Shown here one piece after another: positions 25,569 through 32,453 of a DNA stretch of 32,453 nt. The DNA lies in assembly GCA_020851115.1 (NCBI GenBank), contig JADZDJ010000126.1, positions 1-32,453 of the forward strand. The letters run 5' to 3'. The notes beneath the pieces are model-generated. The model had not been told where the DNA came from. It searched no databases and saw only the letters and a program-made list of their open reading frames with translations. The position numbers were made by a program, and so were the translations under genes. Origin of the DNA: Pirellulales bacterium. Its GTDB lineage: Bacteria; Planctomycetota; Planctomycetia; Pirellulales; JADZDJ01. Within the stretch, counting starts at the first letter, position 1; each line of letters begins with the position of its first letter.

Positions 25569-27626
25569 ATGCCAACTCCTAAACTCGATTTCTACAGCCG
25601 GAGTTTTTTCGCCGCACTGATAGCCGCGGTCACTTGCTGGCAAATTGGTGCGGCCGAAAAAAATATCACCAACAAGAGTGTCGATGCCACCGCGGCCGAG
25701 TCACGCTTGACATCCGCGGTCGGCTATTTGGCTTCCGACGAGTTAGAGGGGCGTGGCTTGGGCACGAAGGGCATCGATCGAGCCAGCGACTACATTGCCG
25801 AACAATTTCACGCGATGGGCCTCAAGACCGAGTTGTACGATGGCACACCGTTTCAGAAATTCACCGTGACGACGAGTTCGCAACTGGGGCCCAAAGAAGA
25901 GAATGTATTGTCGCTCGTCGGCCCCGGCAAGCGAAGCAGTAAAGAAGATCACCTGCAACTAAAGCTCGGCGAAGATTTCTCGCCATTAGCGGTCGGCAGC
26001 TCGGCGAAGTTCAGCCTGCCGCTTGTGCTGGTCGGCTATGGCATCACCGCCCCAAAACTCGGTTATGACGACTATGCCGGTGTGAATGCCAAAGGGAAGG
26101 CGGTCGTGGTGCTGAGGCACGAACCTCAGCAGAATAATCCGCACAGCAACTTTGATGGCACCGCCGATTCACCATTCGCACCGATCGCTCGCAAAGTTTC
26201 CAACGCTTACGAACATGGCGCTGAAGCCGTATTGCTGGTAACGGACGAAGCCGAAATCGACAAACGAGTAGCCGCCGACCAACAACGAGTGCAGCAAACG
26301 ATCGACGAACTAAATAAGCTTGGTGTGGAGTTCCAGAAGGCTGTCTCGCCGACCAAAGAGGGCACGAAACAGTATTACCAAAAGGTCGCCGAGCTTGGCG
26401 AGCAAATTCGTAAGCGGGCAGATTCGACCGTCGGCGAGCTCGACCCGCTGCTATCGTTCACGCGCGGCGGAGAGGCCGCCGAAGGGCGACGAATTCCTGT
26501 AATTCACGTACGCCGTGCTGCAATTGAGCCAGCGATTCAAGCGGCGCTTGGCATCGATTTGGCGACTCTTGAGAAGCAAATCGATCAAGACGCCAAGCCT
26601 CGCAGCAGCGAACTAGTCGGTTGGAAAGTAGTTGGCCAGACCAGTGTCGAACGAGTGGAGGCCGAGACAAAGAACGTCGTTGCGATTTTAGAAGGGGAAG
26701 GGCCTCTCGCGGAAGAAACCATTGTCGTCGGTGCGCATTACGATCATCTCGGCCGCGGTACTGCTAACTCACGATCCCCCGGCTCCAACGAGATTCACAA
26801 CGGGGCCGACGACAATGCCTCGGGTGTCGCGGCGCTACTGGAAGTTGCCCGCGAACTGGCTGGGCGCGAAAAGAAATTGCCGCGTCGGATTGTATTCGTT
26901 GCCTTCACCGGTGAAGAACGCGGCTTGCTCGGCAGTGCCCACTATGTGCGCGAACCTGTCGTGCCGCTGACGAAGACCATCGCCATGCTCAACATGGATA
27001 TGGTTGGCCGGCTCGACGACGACAAGCTGATTATTTACGGCACGGGCACCGCTGCCGAGTGGCCGGACCTGATCGATGAACTCAACGAAAAGTACGCGTT
27101 CAAAATCACACGGCATCCCGAAGGGTTCGGCCCGAGCGATCATTCGTCGTTCTACGCCAAAGAGATCCCCGTGCTCCATTTTTTTACCGGCACGCACAAG
27201 GATTATCATCGACCGACCGACGATGTGGACAAGATCAACGTCCCAGGAATGCGCCGCGTTGCCGAAATGGTTGCTGAAACCGCCGTACGATTGGCCGTGA
27301 GCGATGGCAAGCCGACGTACCAGGAAGCAAAAGGAAAACCTGAAGTTGCCAAGAGTGGCGATCGACCATACTTCGGTAGCATTCCCGACTTTTCACAAGA
27401 TCAGCCCGGGTATTCATTGATGGGCGTGAGCAAAGGCAGCCCTGCGGAAAAGGCTGGCCTGGTGAGCGGCGACATTATCATCGGCCTAGGCGACAGCCGC
27501 ATTGGCAATTTGGAAGACTTCGACAGCGCACTTCGAAAGTTCAAAGGCGGCGACAAGGTGGCCGTCACCGTGAAACGTGGAACGGAAGAGAAAAAGCTGA
27601 ATGCGACGCTCGATCCGCCGCGGTAG
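25569..27626 (+). CDS. Exported M28-family aminopeptidase with C-terminal PDZ domain
   Basis: The 685-residue protein has a signal peptide (about 1-29, AALIAAVTCWQIGAA). An N-terminal region (about 40-150) and a PA-like insert (about 150-365) precede the M28 zinc peptidase core (about 370-580). Likely metal ligands and catalytic residues are H390 (AHYDH), D414 (GADDNASG), the acidic pair E449/E450 (TGEERG), D477 (MDMVG) and H547 (YHRPTDD). A PDZ-like domain occupies about 605-685 (GSPAEKAGLVSGDIIIGLGD). It probably acts in the periplasm or outside as a di-zinc aminopeptidase; natural substrate is unknown. I chose the ATG at 25569 for the signal peptide; a longer frame from 25485 lacks support. 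It is convergent with the HAD gene. Confidence 0.9.
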   Translation: MPTPKLDFYSRSFFAALIAAVTCWQIGAAEKNITNKSVDATAAESRLTSAVGYLASDELEGRGLGTKGIDRASDYIAEQFHAMGLKTELYDGTPFQKFTVTTSSQLGPKEENVLSLVGPGKRSSKEDHLQLKLGEDFSPLAVGSSAKFSLPLVLVGYGITAPKLGYDDYAGVNAKGKAVVVLRHEPQQNNPHSNFDGTADSPFAPIARKVSNAYEHGAEAVLLVTDEAEIDKRVAADQQRVQQTIDELNKLGVEFQKAVSPTKEGTKQYYQKVAELGEQIRKRADSTVGELDPLLSFTRGGEAAEGRRIPVIHVRRAAIEPAIQAALGIDLATLEKQIDQDAKPRSSELVGWKVVGQTSVERVEAETKNVVAILEGEGPLAEETIVVGAHYDHLGRGTANSRSPGSNEIHNGADDNASGVAALLEVARELAGREKKLPRRIVFVAFTGEERGLLGSAHYVREPVVPLTKTIAMLNMDMVGRLDDDKLIIYGTGTAAEWPDLIDELNEKYAFKITRHPEGFGPSDHSSFYAKEIPVLHFFTGTHKDYHRPTDDVDKINVPGMRRVAEMVAETAVRLAVSDGKPTYQEAKGKPEVAKSGDRPYFGSIPDFSQDQPGYSLMGVSKGSPAEKAGLVSGDIIIGLGDSRIGNLEDFDSALRKFKGGDKVAVTVKRGTEEKKLNATLDPPR

Positions 27627-27735
27627 CGATAGTTCTTCTTGGCCACAGCGTACCGCGGTTGCTGACGACGTCGGAAATTCGTCGTTCACTTGCGGTTTAT
27701 CCCGCTCAGCCGGTGCTACTTTGGCCTGGCAAATG

Positions 27736-28371
27736 CTACGAGCTTGATTCCAGCGCCAGGCCCAGCGCGGCCAGCCGACGGGCAGTGGTGTCGTAGTTGA
27801 CATGTTGGATGCCGACAATACCCAACGTCGTCGCAACTTCGACCAGCATCGCCCGATCATCGATGTAGGCGACCTGCTGCGGTTCCAACATCGCGACGTC
27901 CAGGGCGAGTTTGTAAATATCGGTGTCGGGTTTTCGCAAGTGCACAAAACTGGAAACGATGAAGAAGTCGACAAACGAATCGAGCTTGAATCGAGCAACG
28001 CGATTGCACATCAGTTCGCGGCCTTCGTTGCTAACGACCGCGATTTTCAAGTCGTGCTTCGCCTTCAGCGCGGCGAATAGCTCGATCATTCCTGGCAGCG
28101 GCTTTGCCTGATCGTAGACGAACTGCTTGAATTCATCCCGCGTGAAATCGCGCGGGCAATAAAACACAATGCGGTCGAGAAAGGTGTCAAAGGTGATTTT
28201 GCCGACTTCATAGGTGTCGAACGTCAAATGATGCCGGTTCTCGAGTTCGTTGAAATCGAGCTTGAATCGCTCGGCGGTGGCTCGGCGAACACGGCTGTCC
28301 CAGCCGTTGGTGAGCAGTACGCCTCCGACATCGAGAAACAGGGCGCGGATGGCAGTTGGCATTGAAGGCAT
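27736..28371 (-). CDS. HAD-superfamily phosphatase
   Basis: The 211-residue cytoplasmic hydrolase shows the HAD motifs in order: motif I FLDVGGVLL with nucleophile D14, motif II VVSNE (about 116-120), motif III lysine in LRKPDT, and motif IV AYIDDR. Motif I has DxG rather than DxD, as in YihX-type members, so the usual second acid is absent. A helical cap lies between motifs I and II. Its ATG directly follows the TAA of the PQQ-propeller gene (TAAATG), which indicates translational coupling. The substrate is unknown. An alternative start three codons inside (M4) is possible. Confidence 0.85.
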   Translation of the reverse strand: MPSMPTAIRALFLDVGGVLLTNGWDSRVRRATAERFKLDFNELENRHHLTFDTYEVGKITFDTFLDRIVFYCPRDFTRDEFKQFVYDQAKPLPGMIELFAALKAKHDLKIAVVSNEGRELMCNRVARFKLDSFVDFFIVSSFVHLRKPDTDIYKLALDVAMLEPQQVAYIDDRAMLVEVATTLGIVGIQHVNYDTTARRLAALGLALESSS

Positions 28372-29724
28372 TTAGTTGAGTGGTTGTGGGCGCTCGATGA
28401 TGCAATACAGCGTGCTGCCGGTGCGAATCAGCAGTTTGCCATCGACCACGGCGGCGCCATATTGCTTCACGCCGCCGAAATAGGTTGCGAGTTGCTTGTT
28501 TTCTACTTTTTCAGTCTCAATCTTGTTGACCGGATCCACTTGTACCTGGTCGGGATCCCAAAGCTGATTTTCCGCGAGCATTTGAAATTTTGGACCGGCG
28601 GCAATCACGGTTGTCAAGCCGCTCTTGCCGAATAGATAAACGCGCTCGCCAATGCCGATGGGCGTTGCCCAACAACCTTGCTTGGTGCGCTCGGCGAATA
28701 TCTGCTTGCCCGTTTCAACGTCGAAGCCATAAACTACGCCGCTGGGATTGATCCAATACGCAATCCCGCGATGGGCGATCGGCGAACTGTACGATGGATA
28801 GCACTTTTCGTTTCGCCACAAGACTCGAGGTTGCGGCTTGCCATCAACCGTTTCAACCGCCATGGCGAAGTTCGATTGTTTCACGCCGGCCGCTCCTTCA
28901 CCATTGGCGCCGGGCGACGCTCCGATCAAAAATTTGCCTGGCGAGCAGACGGTCGGCGTCGCGATGGTATTGCCGGTCACCTGCTCGAACGACCAAAGCT
29001 CGTCGCCATTCTTCGGATCGTAGCCCCTAATGCTTCCCGAACTACACACCAAGTGCTGGCGATTACCAATGGTGACGAGCGCCGGAGAAGACCAGCTTGC
29101 ACAGCCTTTTCGGTCTGTCTTCCAAATCTGCTCACCATCGGCTTTCGCCAACGCGATCAGATAACTAGGGCCGCCATCGTCATCGATGAGAATGATGATC
29201 GAGTTGCCAAACAACACCGGAGAGGATGCCAGACAGAAGCGATTTTTTGGTTCTCCAAATTGCTTGGTGAGAGATTTTTCCCACCGTATGACACCTTGCT
29301 GCGAGAGCGCAACCACGTCGCCGCTTTCAAAGTAGACATACAGGCCGGTTTCATCGATCACGGGTGTTGGCGCGGCCTGGCTGTGCCATATGTCGCGCTT
29401 CGCTCGCGACGACGCGTCCAGCGACTTCGTCCAGCGCACTTGGCCGCTTGCCAAATCGATTGCCGTGACATGATTTGATTCCTTCATTGGCCCACTGACG
29501 GTGGTCACATAGGCTACGCCGTTCCAGATGACGGGGCACGACTGCCCGTAGCCCGCCAACTCGCACTTCCAAGCAACGTTTTCGTTCGGCGACCAATGGA
29601 GTGGAACGTCTATCGCAGCGCTCGCGTCGACGCCGGCGCCAAGAAAACCCGGCCAACGATCGAGCGTTTCGGCCGAAGCGGCATTTGCAGCGGTCAACAC
29701 GGCGAGAAACATCAAACGACGCAT
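28372..29724 (-). CDS. Exported PQQ-type beta-propeller protein
   Basis: The 450-residue protein has a signal peptide (MRRLMFLAVLTAANAASA). It is made of repeated propeller blades of the PQQ-binding-like type: 'VTAIDLASGQVRWTKSL', 'LIALAKADGEQIWKTD', 'IRGYDPKNGDELWSFEQ' and 'VYGFDVETGKQIF' are the diagnostic A-x-DxxxGxxxW-like motifs. Planctomycete relatives are usually non-enzymatic outer-membrane or periplasmic propellers; whether it binds a cofactor is unknown. I chose the ATG at 29724 because GGAG precedes it by 7 bases and the signal peptide starts there; the frame is open to 29898 without plausible content. It is followed directly by the HAD gene. Confidence 0.87.
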   Translation of the reverse strand: MRRLMFLAVLTAANAASAETLDRWPGFLGAGVDASAAIDVPLHWSPNENVAWKCELAGYGQSCPVIWNGVAYVTTVSGPMKESNHVTAIDLASGQVRWTKSLDASSRAKRDIWHSQAAPTPVIDETGLYVYFESGDVVALSQQGVIRWEKSLTKQFGEPKNRFCLASSPVLFGNSIIILIDDDGGPSYLIALAKADGEQIWKTDRKGCASWSSPALVTIGNRQHLVCSSGSIRGYDPKNGDELWSFEQVTGNTIATPTVCSPGKFLIGASPGANGEGAAGVKQSNFAMAVETVDGKPQPRVLWRNEKCYPSYSSPIAHRGIAYWINPSGVVYGFDVETGKQIFAERTKQGCWATPIGIGERVYLFGKSGLTTVIAAGPKFQMLAENQLWDPDQVQVDPVNKIETEKVENKQLATYFGGVKQYGAAVVDGKLLIRTGSTLYCIIERPQPLN

Positions 29725-29860
29725 TGCAGGCTCCGACGGTAACTGATGCGGTGCAAGCCAACATTCTCGAAGGTTCCAGCCTATCGAAGCCAACGGACAA
29801 GAACAACCCAACGCAGCACGAAGAGTAAGCTGGTACGAATGCGGTTGTTCCCTTGCTCGT

Positions 29861-32194
29861 TCACGGCGTCTTTGGAGGTGCCGGCTCCTTTCGCACAATC
29901 CGACCGGCCTTTAGTTCTTCTTTCCACCGGTTCACACCGGGGCGACGCTGTGCAGCAGTCTTTTCATCGGGGCGATAAATGAGCGGTTTACCGGTGATCT
30001 CGGCCAGGTTCGCAATCGCCAGGACGCGAAAGTCGAGGCTGTCGTCGTCGAGGTACTTCACCAGTTCGGCCGCCCAGCCGCCGTTGGTCAATTGGTCGTT
30101 GGTGAAGCCGCCCAACATTCGATAAAGTTGTTGCCCGTTCGCTTGGCCGCGGCGCTGTTCGTAAGCTTCTCTGAGTTTTGTCGCGGTGGCCGGATCGCGC
30201 GCCATCGCGTTTCGCGCCGAGATGATCAAGTAGACCCAATAGGCGCGATTGCGATCGTCGTTCAATCCGTCGATTAGCGGATCGAAATGATTGAGCATGG
30301 CTAGACACTCAGCCCCTAAAATACGATTTTCATATCGCTGATCTTCCGAAAACTCGCGCAACGTCTGTAATAGCGGGCGTTTCTCGTCGGCGAGCTTGTC
30401 GGCCAGTGGCGGCGAAGCCAACCCCAACGATGGAGGCGCGAATATTTCACGATCGATCCACGGAAGCCTTTTTTTCTCTTCCACCGCAACGCCTGCCGGT
30501 TGCGAATCGGTGGGGTGCGGCACGATCGGCAACCGCTGGGCGGCGACAAGCTTCGTCGCTTCACCGGCAGCCGAAGTCCATTCCAATTGGCCGTTGACGT
30601 CGTAGAGGTTAACCGCCACCACTGGCTCCGCTTTTTCCGGATCGACTCCGAACGGGTGCGATCGCTGTACATCGGCCGCCAAAGTTGCGTCAGCATCAAC
30701 GAAGGTGGCGACCCCGTTCGCGGGTCCAAGTTCCATGCGCAGTTGCGAGCCGGCCTGGCCGGTCGTCATCGCGATCAGTCGGCCGAAATACAGCTTCACG
30801 CCGGGAATTCCCGAGCCGTCGGGTGCCTCAAGCTCTAGCATCGTTTCGGAGGGCAACTGCAGTGTCAGACCGGAACTGAGCGCGATCGTCGGCCGATAGG
30901 TAGGGAGTACCAGCAACTTATCGCCACCGGCCAATGGGCCGCCCGGCGGCACTCGCTCCCAATGTCCGGAATTCGCGTCAAGCCGCAAAAGCACAACGCT
31001 CTTGCCTGGAATGAACCGTCCCAGCGATAGGTCGGCCGCCGGCGGCATTGGCTCGGGAGGAACACTCTCGGGTGCCGGCGTGGGATTTGTGCCGACCGTT
31101 GAGTCGGCAGGCTGCGGCGTCGCGCCTGGATTACTGCCGCGCGCTTCGGGCGAAGACCTTGCTGGAGACCCCGCATTGTCGCTCGACGGCGTCGGCTGTG
31201 GCGAACGCTCGCCTGGCATCGGCAACGACGGCGCGCCGGGATTCGACGGCAACACTGGCGGCGTTTCCGTTTTTGCCGTCGATTCGGGTGGAATCGTTTC
31301 GACCGGCCGATTTTCGCCCGTTGACGCCGTTGGCTGCGTCTCTGTCATTGGAGGCGTCGTGGAAGGGACGGTGGCGCTTTCGGTTGGCGTAGGCGATGCG
31401 TCTGTTGGTTCAGGGGCAGGACCGCCTGATTCTGTCGATGGAGTCTCCGTGTTGGGGCTAAGTTCGTCTGGCTGCTTGATCGAATGGTCGGATTCTTGAT
31501 CCTGCTTGGCGACTTCCGCCGGCGGAACGCTGCCCAAGCCCAATAATCGCAACACGGGGTTGCGTCCATCCAAGGGCCAGCCGAGCGCCATATTAATCGC
31601 TCCCGCCAACAGCACGACGAGCAATAGTGCGGCAGCAATGGATCGCCACTTCGAGCGAACATTGCGCTCGCGCAAATAGGCCGGTACCTCGGGCCGATGC
31701 CGCGGCGGAGCGACGCGAACCTTGCCCGTATCTGATGGCACAGCCGCATGGTCAGCCACATGGACCGGTACCCCATGCTCATAGGGCTGCGTCGTCGCGT
31801 CGGAAGATATCCGTTCGGCAATTTTATACATCCGCCGCTTCATAGCCGGATCGATTTCCGCGGGCCGGCCGAGAACCATGGTCAACACTTGATGACATGC
31901 CGCTACTTCGGCAAGGTGAACTTCCGACTCTAAGCAGACTCGCTCGAAATCGGGCACTCGCTCGGCGGAAAGCGTATTGTCGAGATATTCCGCAACGGTG
32001 TTGGCGTCCAAGCCCAAGCCTTTGGCGTTCACTTTTGGCGCACCCAACCGTGACTTTTGAATGCTCTCTTGAATCCGTTGCATCAGATTGCGTGCAAATT
32101 CGCTATCTTCGATTTTCCGAGATATCTCTTCGCGGTCAGACGGCTCGAGTATCTCGTCCATGTAAGCGAGCATGGTGCGGAGGGTAAGTCGCAT
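29861..32194 (-). CDS. Large single-span membrane protein, anti-sigma/FecR-like
   Basis: The 777-residue protein shows two homologous N-terminal halves resembling anti-sigma domains but lacking metal-binding Cys/His: TMLAYMDEILEPSDREEISRKI (about 7-28) and TVAEYLDNTLSAERV (about 66-80). A single TM lies at about 185-204, then a Pro/Ser/Thr-rich linker (about 225-395) rich in TP, SP and TE motifs. A beta-rich FecR-like region covers about 395-540 (KSVVLLRLDANSGHWERVPPGGPLAGGDKLLVLP, LPSETMLELEAPDGSG). A helical C-terminal domain of about 180 residues follows (LQTLREFSEDQRYENRIL..., NRAYWVYLIISARNAM). Such proteins in planctomycetes may sense envelope signals; the partner sigma factor is not seen here. 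The ATG at 32194 has no Shine-Dalgarno. It is upstream of the propeller gene on the same strand (136-base gap). Confidence 0.8.
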   Translation of the reverse strand: MRLTLRTMLAYMDEILEPSDREEISRKIEDSEFARNLMQRIQESIQKSRLGAPKVNAKGLGLDANTVAEYLDNTLSAERVPDFERVCLESEVHLAEVAACHQVLTMVLGRPAEIDPAMKRRMYKIAERISSDATTQPYEHGVPVHVADHAAVPSDTGKVRVAPPRHRPEVPAYLRERNVRSKWRSIAAALLLVVLLAGAINMALGWPLDGRNPVLRLLGLGSVPPAEVAKQDQESDHSIKQPDELSPNTETPSTESGGPAPEPTDASPTPTESATVPSTTPPMTETQPTASTGENRPVETIPPESTAKTETPPVLPSNPGAPSLPMPGERSPQPTPSSDNAGSPARSSPEARGSNPGATPQPADSTVGTNPTPAPESVPPEPMPPAADLSLGRFIPGKSVVLLRLDANSGHWERVPPGGPLAGGDKLLVLPTYRPTIALSSGLTLQLPSETMLELEAPDGSGIPGVKLYFGRLIAMTTGQAGSQLRMELGPANGVATFVDADATLAADVQRSHPFGVDPEKAEPVVAVNLYDVNGQLEWTSAAGEATKLVAAQRLPIVPHPTDSQPAGVAVEEKKRLPWIDREIFAPPSLGLASPPLADKLADEKRPLLQTLREFSEDQRYENRILGAECLAMLNHFDPLIDGLNDDRNRAYWVYLIISARNAMARDPATATKLREAYEQRRGQANGQQLYRMLGGFTNDQLTNGGWAAELVKYLDDDSLDFRVLAIANLAEITGKPLIYRPDEKTAAQRRPGVNRWKEELKAGRIVRKEPAPPKTP

Positions 32195-32419
32195 GGGTCA
32201 CCGGGAGTAAATAGAGAATTCAGGCAGGCTGTTTACGGGACTGGTCATTCTCGCGCAATTGTCGAACACGAGAATAAACCGCTATAGAAATAGTGGCAGA
32301 ATCTATGTCGTGCCGTACAGTTTTGTCAGAAGGTGTTTGTTAAACGCTAGCATCATGGAACCTGGGCCGTCTGGATACAATTGGGTTGGGGCAACATCTC
32401 GTTTTCAGGAGGCCGAGCC
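32195..32419. promoter_or_regulatory. Divergent intergenic region with operator-like repeat and promoter candidate
   Basis: A 7-bp inverted repeat, ATTCTCG-(15)-CGAGAAT, lies at 32247-32275. Within and after it TTGTCG (32259-32264) and TATAGA (32283-32288), 18 apart, form a candidate plus-strand promoter whose -35 lies inside the repeat. This arrangement would suit a repressor site for the gene starting at 32420, but the gene product is cut off by the window edge. Confidence 0.4.
32367..32385. repeat. Copy 2 of the CCGTCTGGAYACAATTGGG motif
   Basis: Matches 4181-4199 at 18 of 19 bases and is also followed by a G-rich stretch. It lies 34 bases before the start of the gene at 32420. It contains TACAAT, which could pass for a -10 box. 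Confidence 0.45.
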
Positions 32420-32453
32420 ATGAGAGCACCAGCGCGAGCCAGGTACGATAGTG
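32420..32453 (+). CDS. Start of a truncated gene (window edge)
   Basis: A perfect Shine-Dalgarno AGGAGG (32407-32412) lies 7 bases before an ATG, and the reading frame stays open to the edge (MRAPARARYDS). The protein cannot be identified from 11 residues. The start is more convincing than most starts in this window, since the others usually lack such a signal. Confidence 0.5.
   Translation, partial: MRAPARARYDS

Noticed and set aside
25206-25570. A complete or intron-containing tRNA-Asp
   Set aside because: The 5' half (acceptor GAAGGTG, D arm) was not found within the next 360 bases on the minus strand, so neither an intact nor a split tRNA is supported.
1-32453. CRISPR arrays, rRNA genes, transposases or prophage genes
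   Set aside because: No regularly spaced repeats, rRNA-like segments, transposase motifs or phage structural genes were recognised anywhere in the window.

Overview
The window looks like a chromosome segment of a planctomycete, most likely Pirellulales-like. The evidence is three very large exported proteins carrying the planctomycete-type N-terminal LEPR-xLL signature (LEPRNLL, LEPRLAL, LERRELM), a BBP7-type outer-membrane barrel, a GAF/HlyD plus PqqD/M50/HlyD adaptor cluster, few Shine-Dalgarno sequences and moderately high GC. No identity below rests on a database search; all come from motifs and family knowledge.

Layout. 1-3.4 kb: cysteine synthase (minus, with a clear sigma70-like promoter), a divergent cation diffusion facilitator and a bestrophin-like channel. 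3.4-10 kb: a minus-strand cluster, read from right to left, of a GAF-HlyD hybrid, a periplasmic HlyD-like adaptor, a PqqD-M50-HlyD hybrid and a small secreted helical protein. No ABC or TolC component is visible. 10-11.6 kb: a BBP7-like barrel with its own terminator. 12-13.2 kb: a small helical protein and a TatD-like hydrolase. 13.6-23.5 kb: three consecutive plus-strand exported proteins with metzincin-type folds. The first has an intact HExxHxxGxxH site, the second a leishmanolysin-like (M8) site, and the third is a full-length paralogue of the first in which every zinc ligand and the catalytic Glu are replaced. 23.5-25.2 kb: a YkgJ-type cysteine-cluster protein and a cysteine-desulfurase-family enzyme whose TTG start abuts the 3' half of a tRNA-Asp. 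25.5-32.4 kb: an M28 peptidase with a PDZ domain, a HAD phosphatase abutting a PQQ-type propeller gene, a large membrane-anchored anti-sigma/FecR-like protein, and the first codons of another gene.

How the genes may work together. The centre of the window is an export and cell-surface region: double- and single-adaptor membrane proteins, a barrel, and three surface or secreted proteins built on protease folds. A functional link between the adaptor cluster and the LEPR proteins is only proximity-based inference. The strongest new observation is the active-metzincin / M8-like / pseudo-metzincin trio. The next is the truncated tRNA fused to a gene start, which suggests an old integration boundary.
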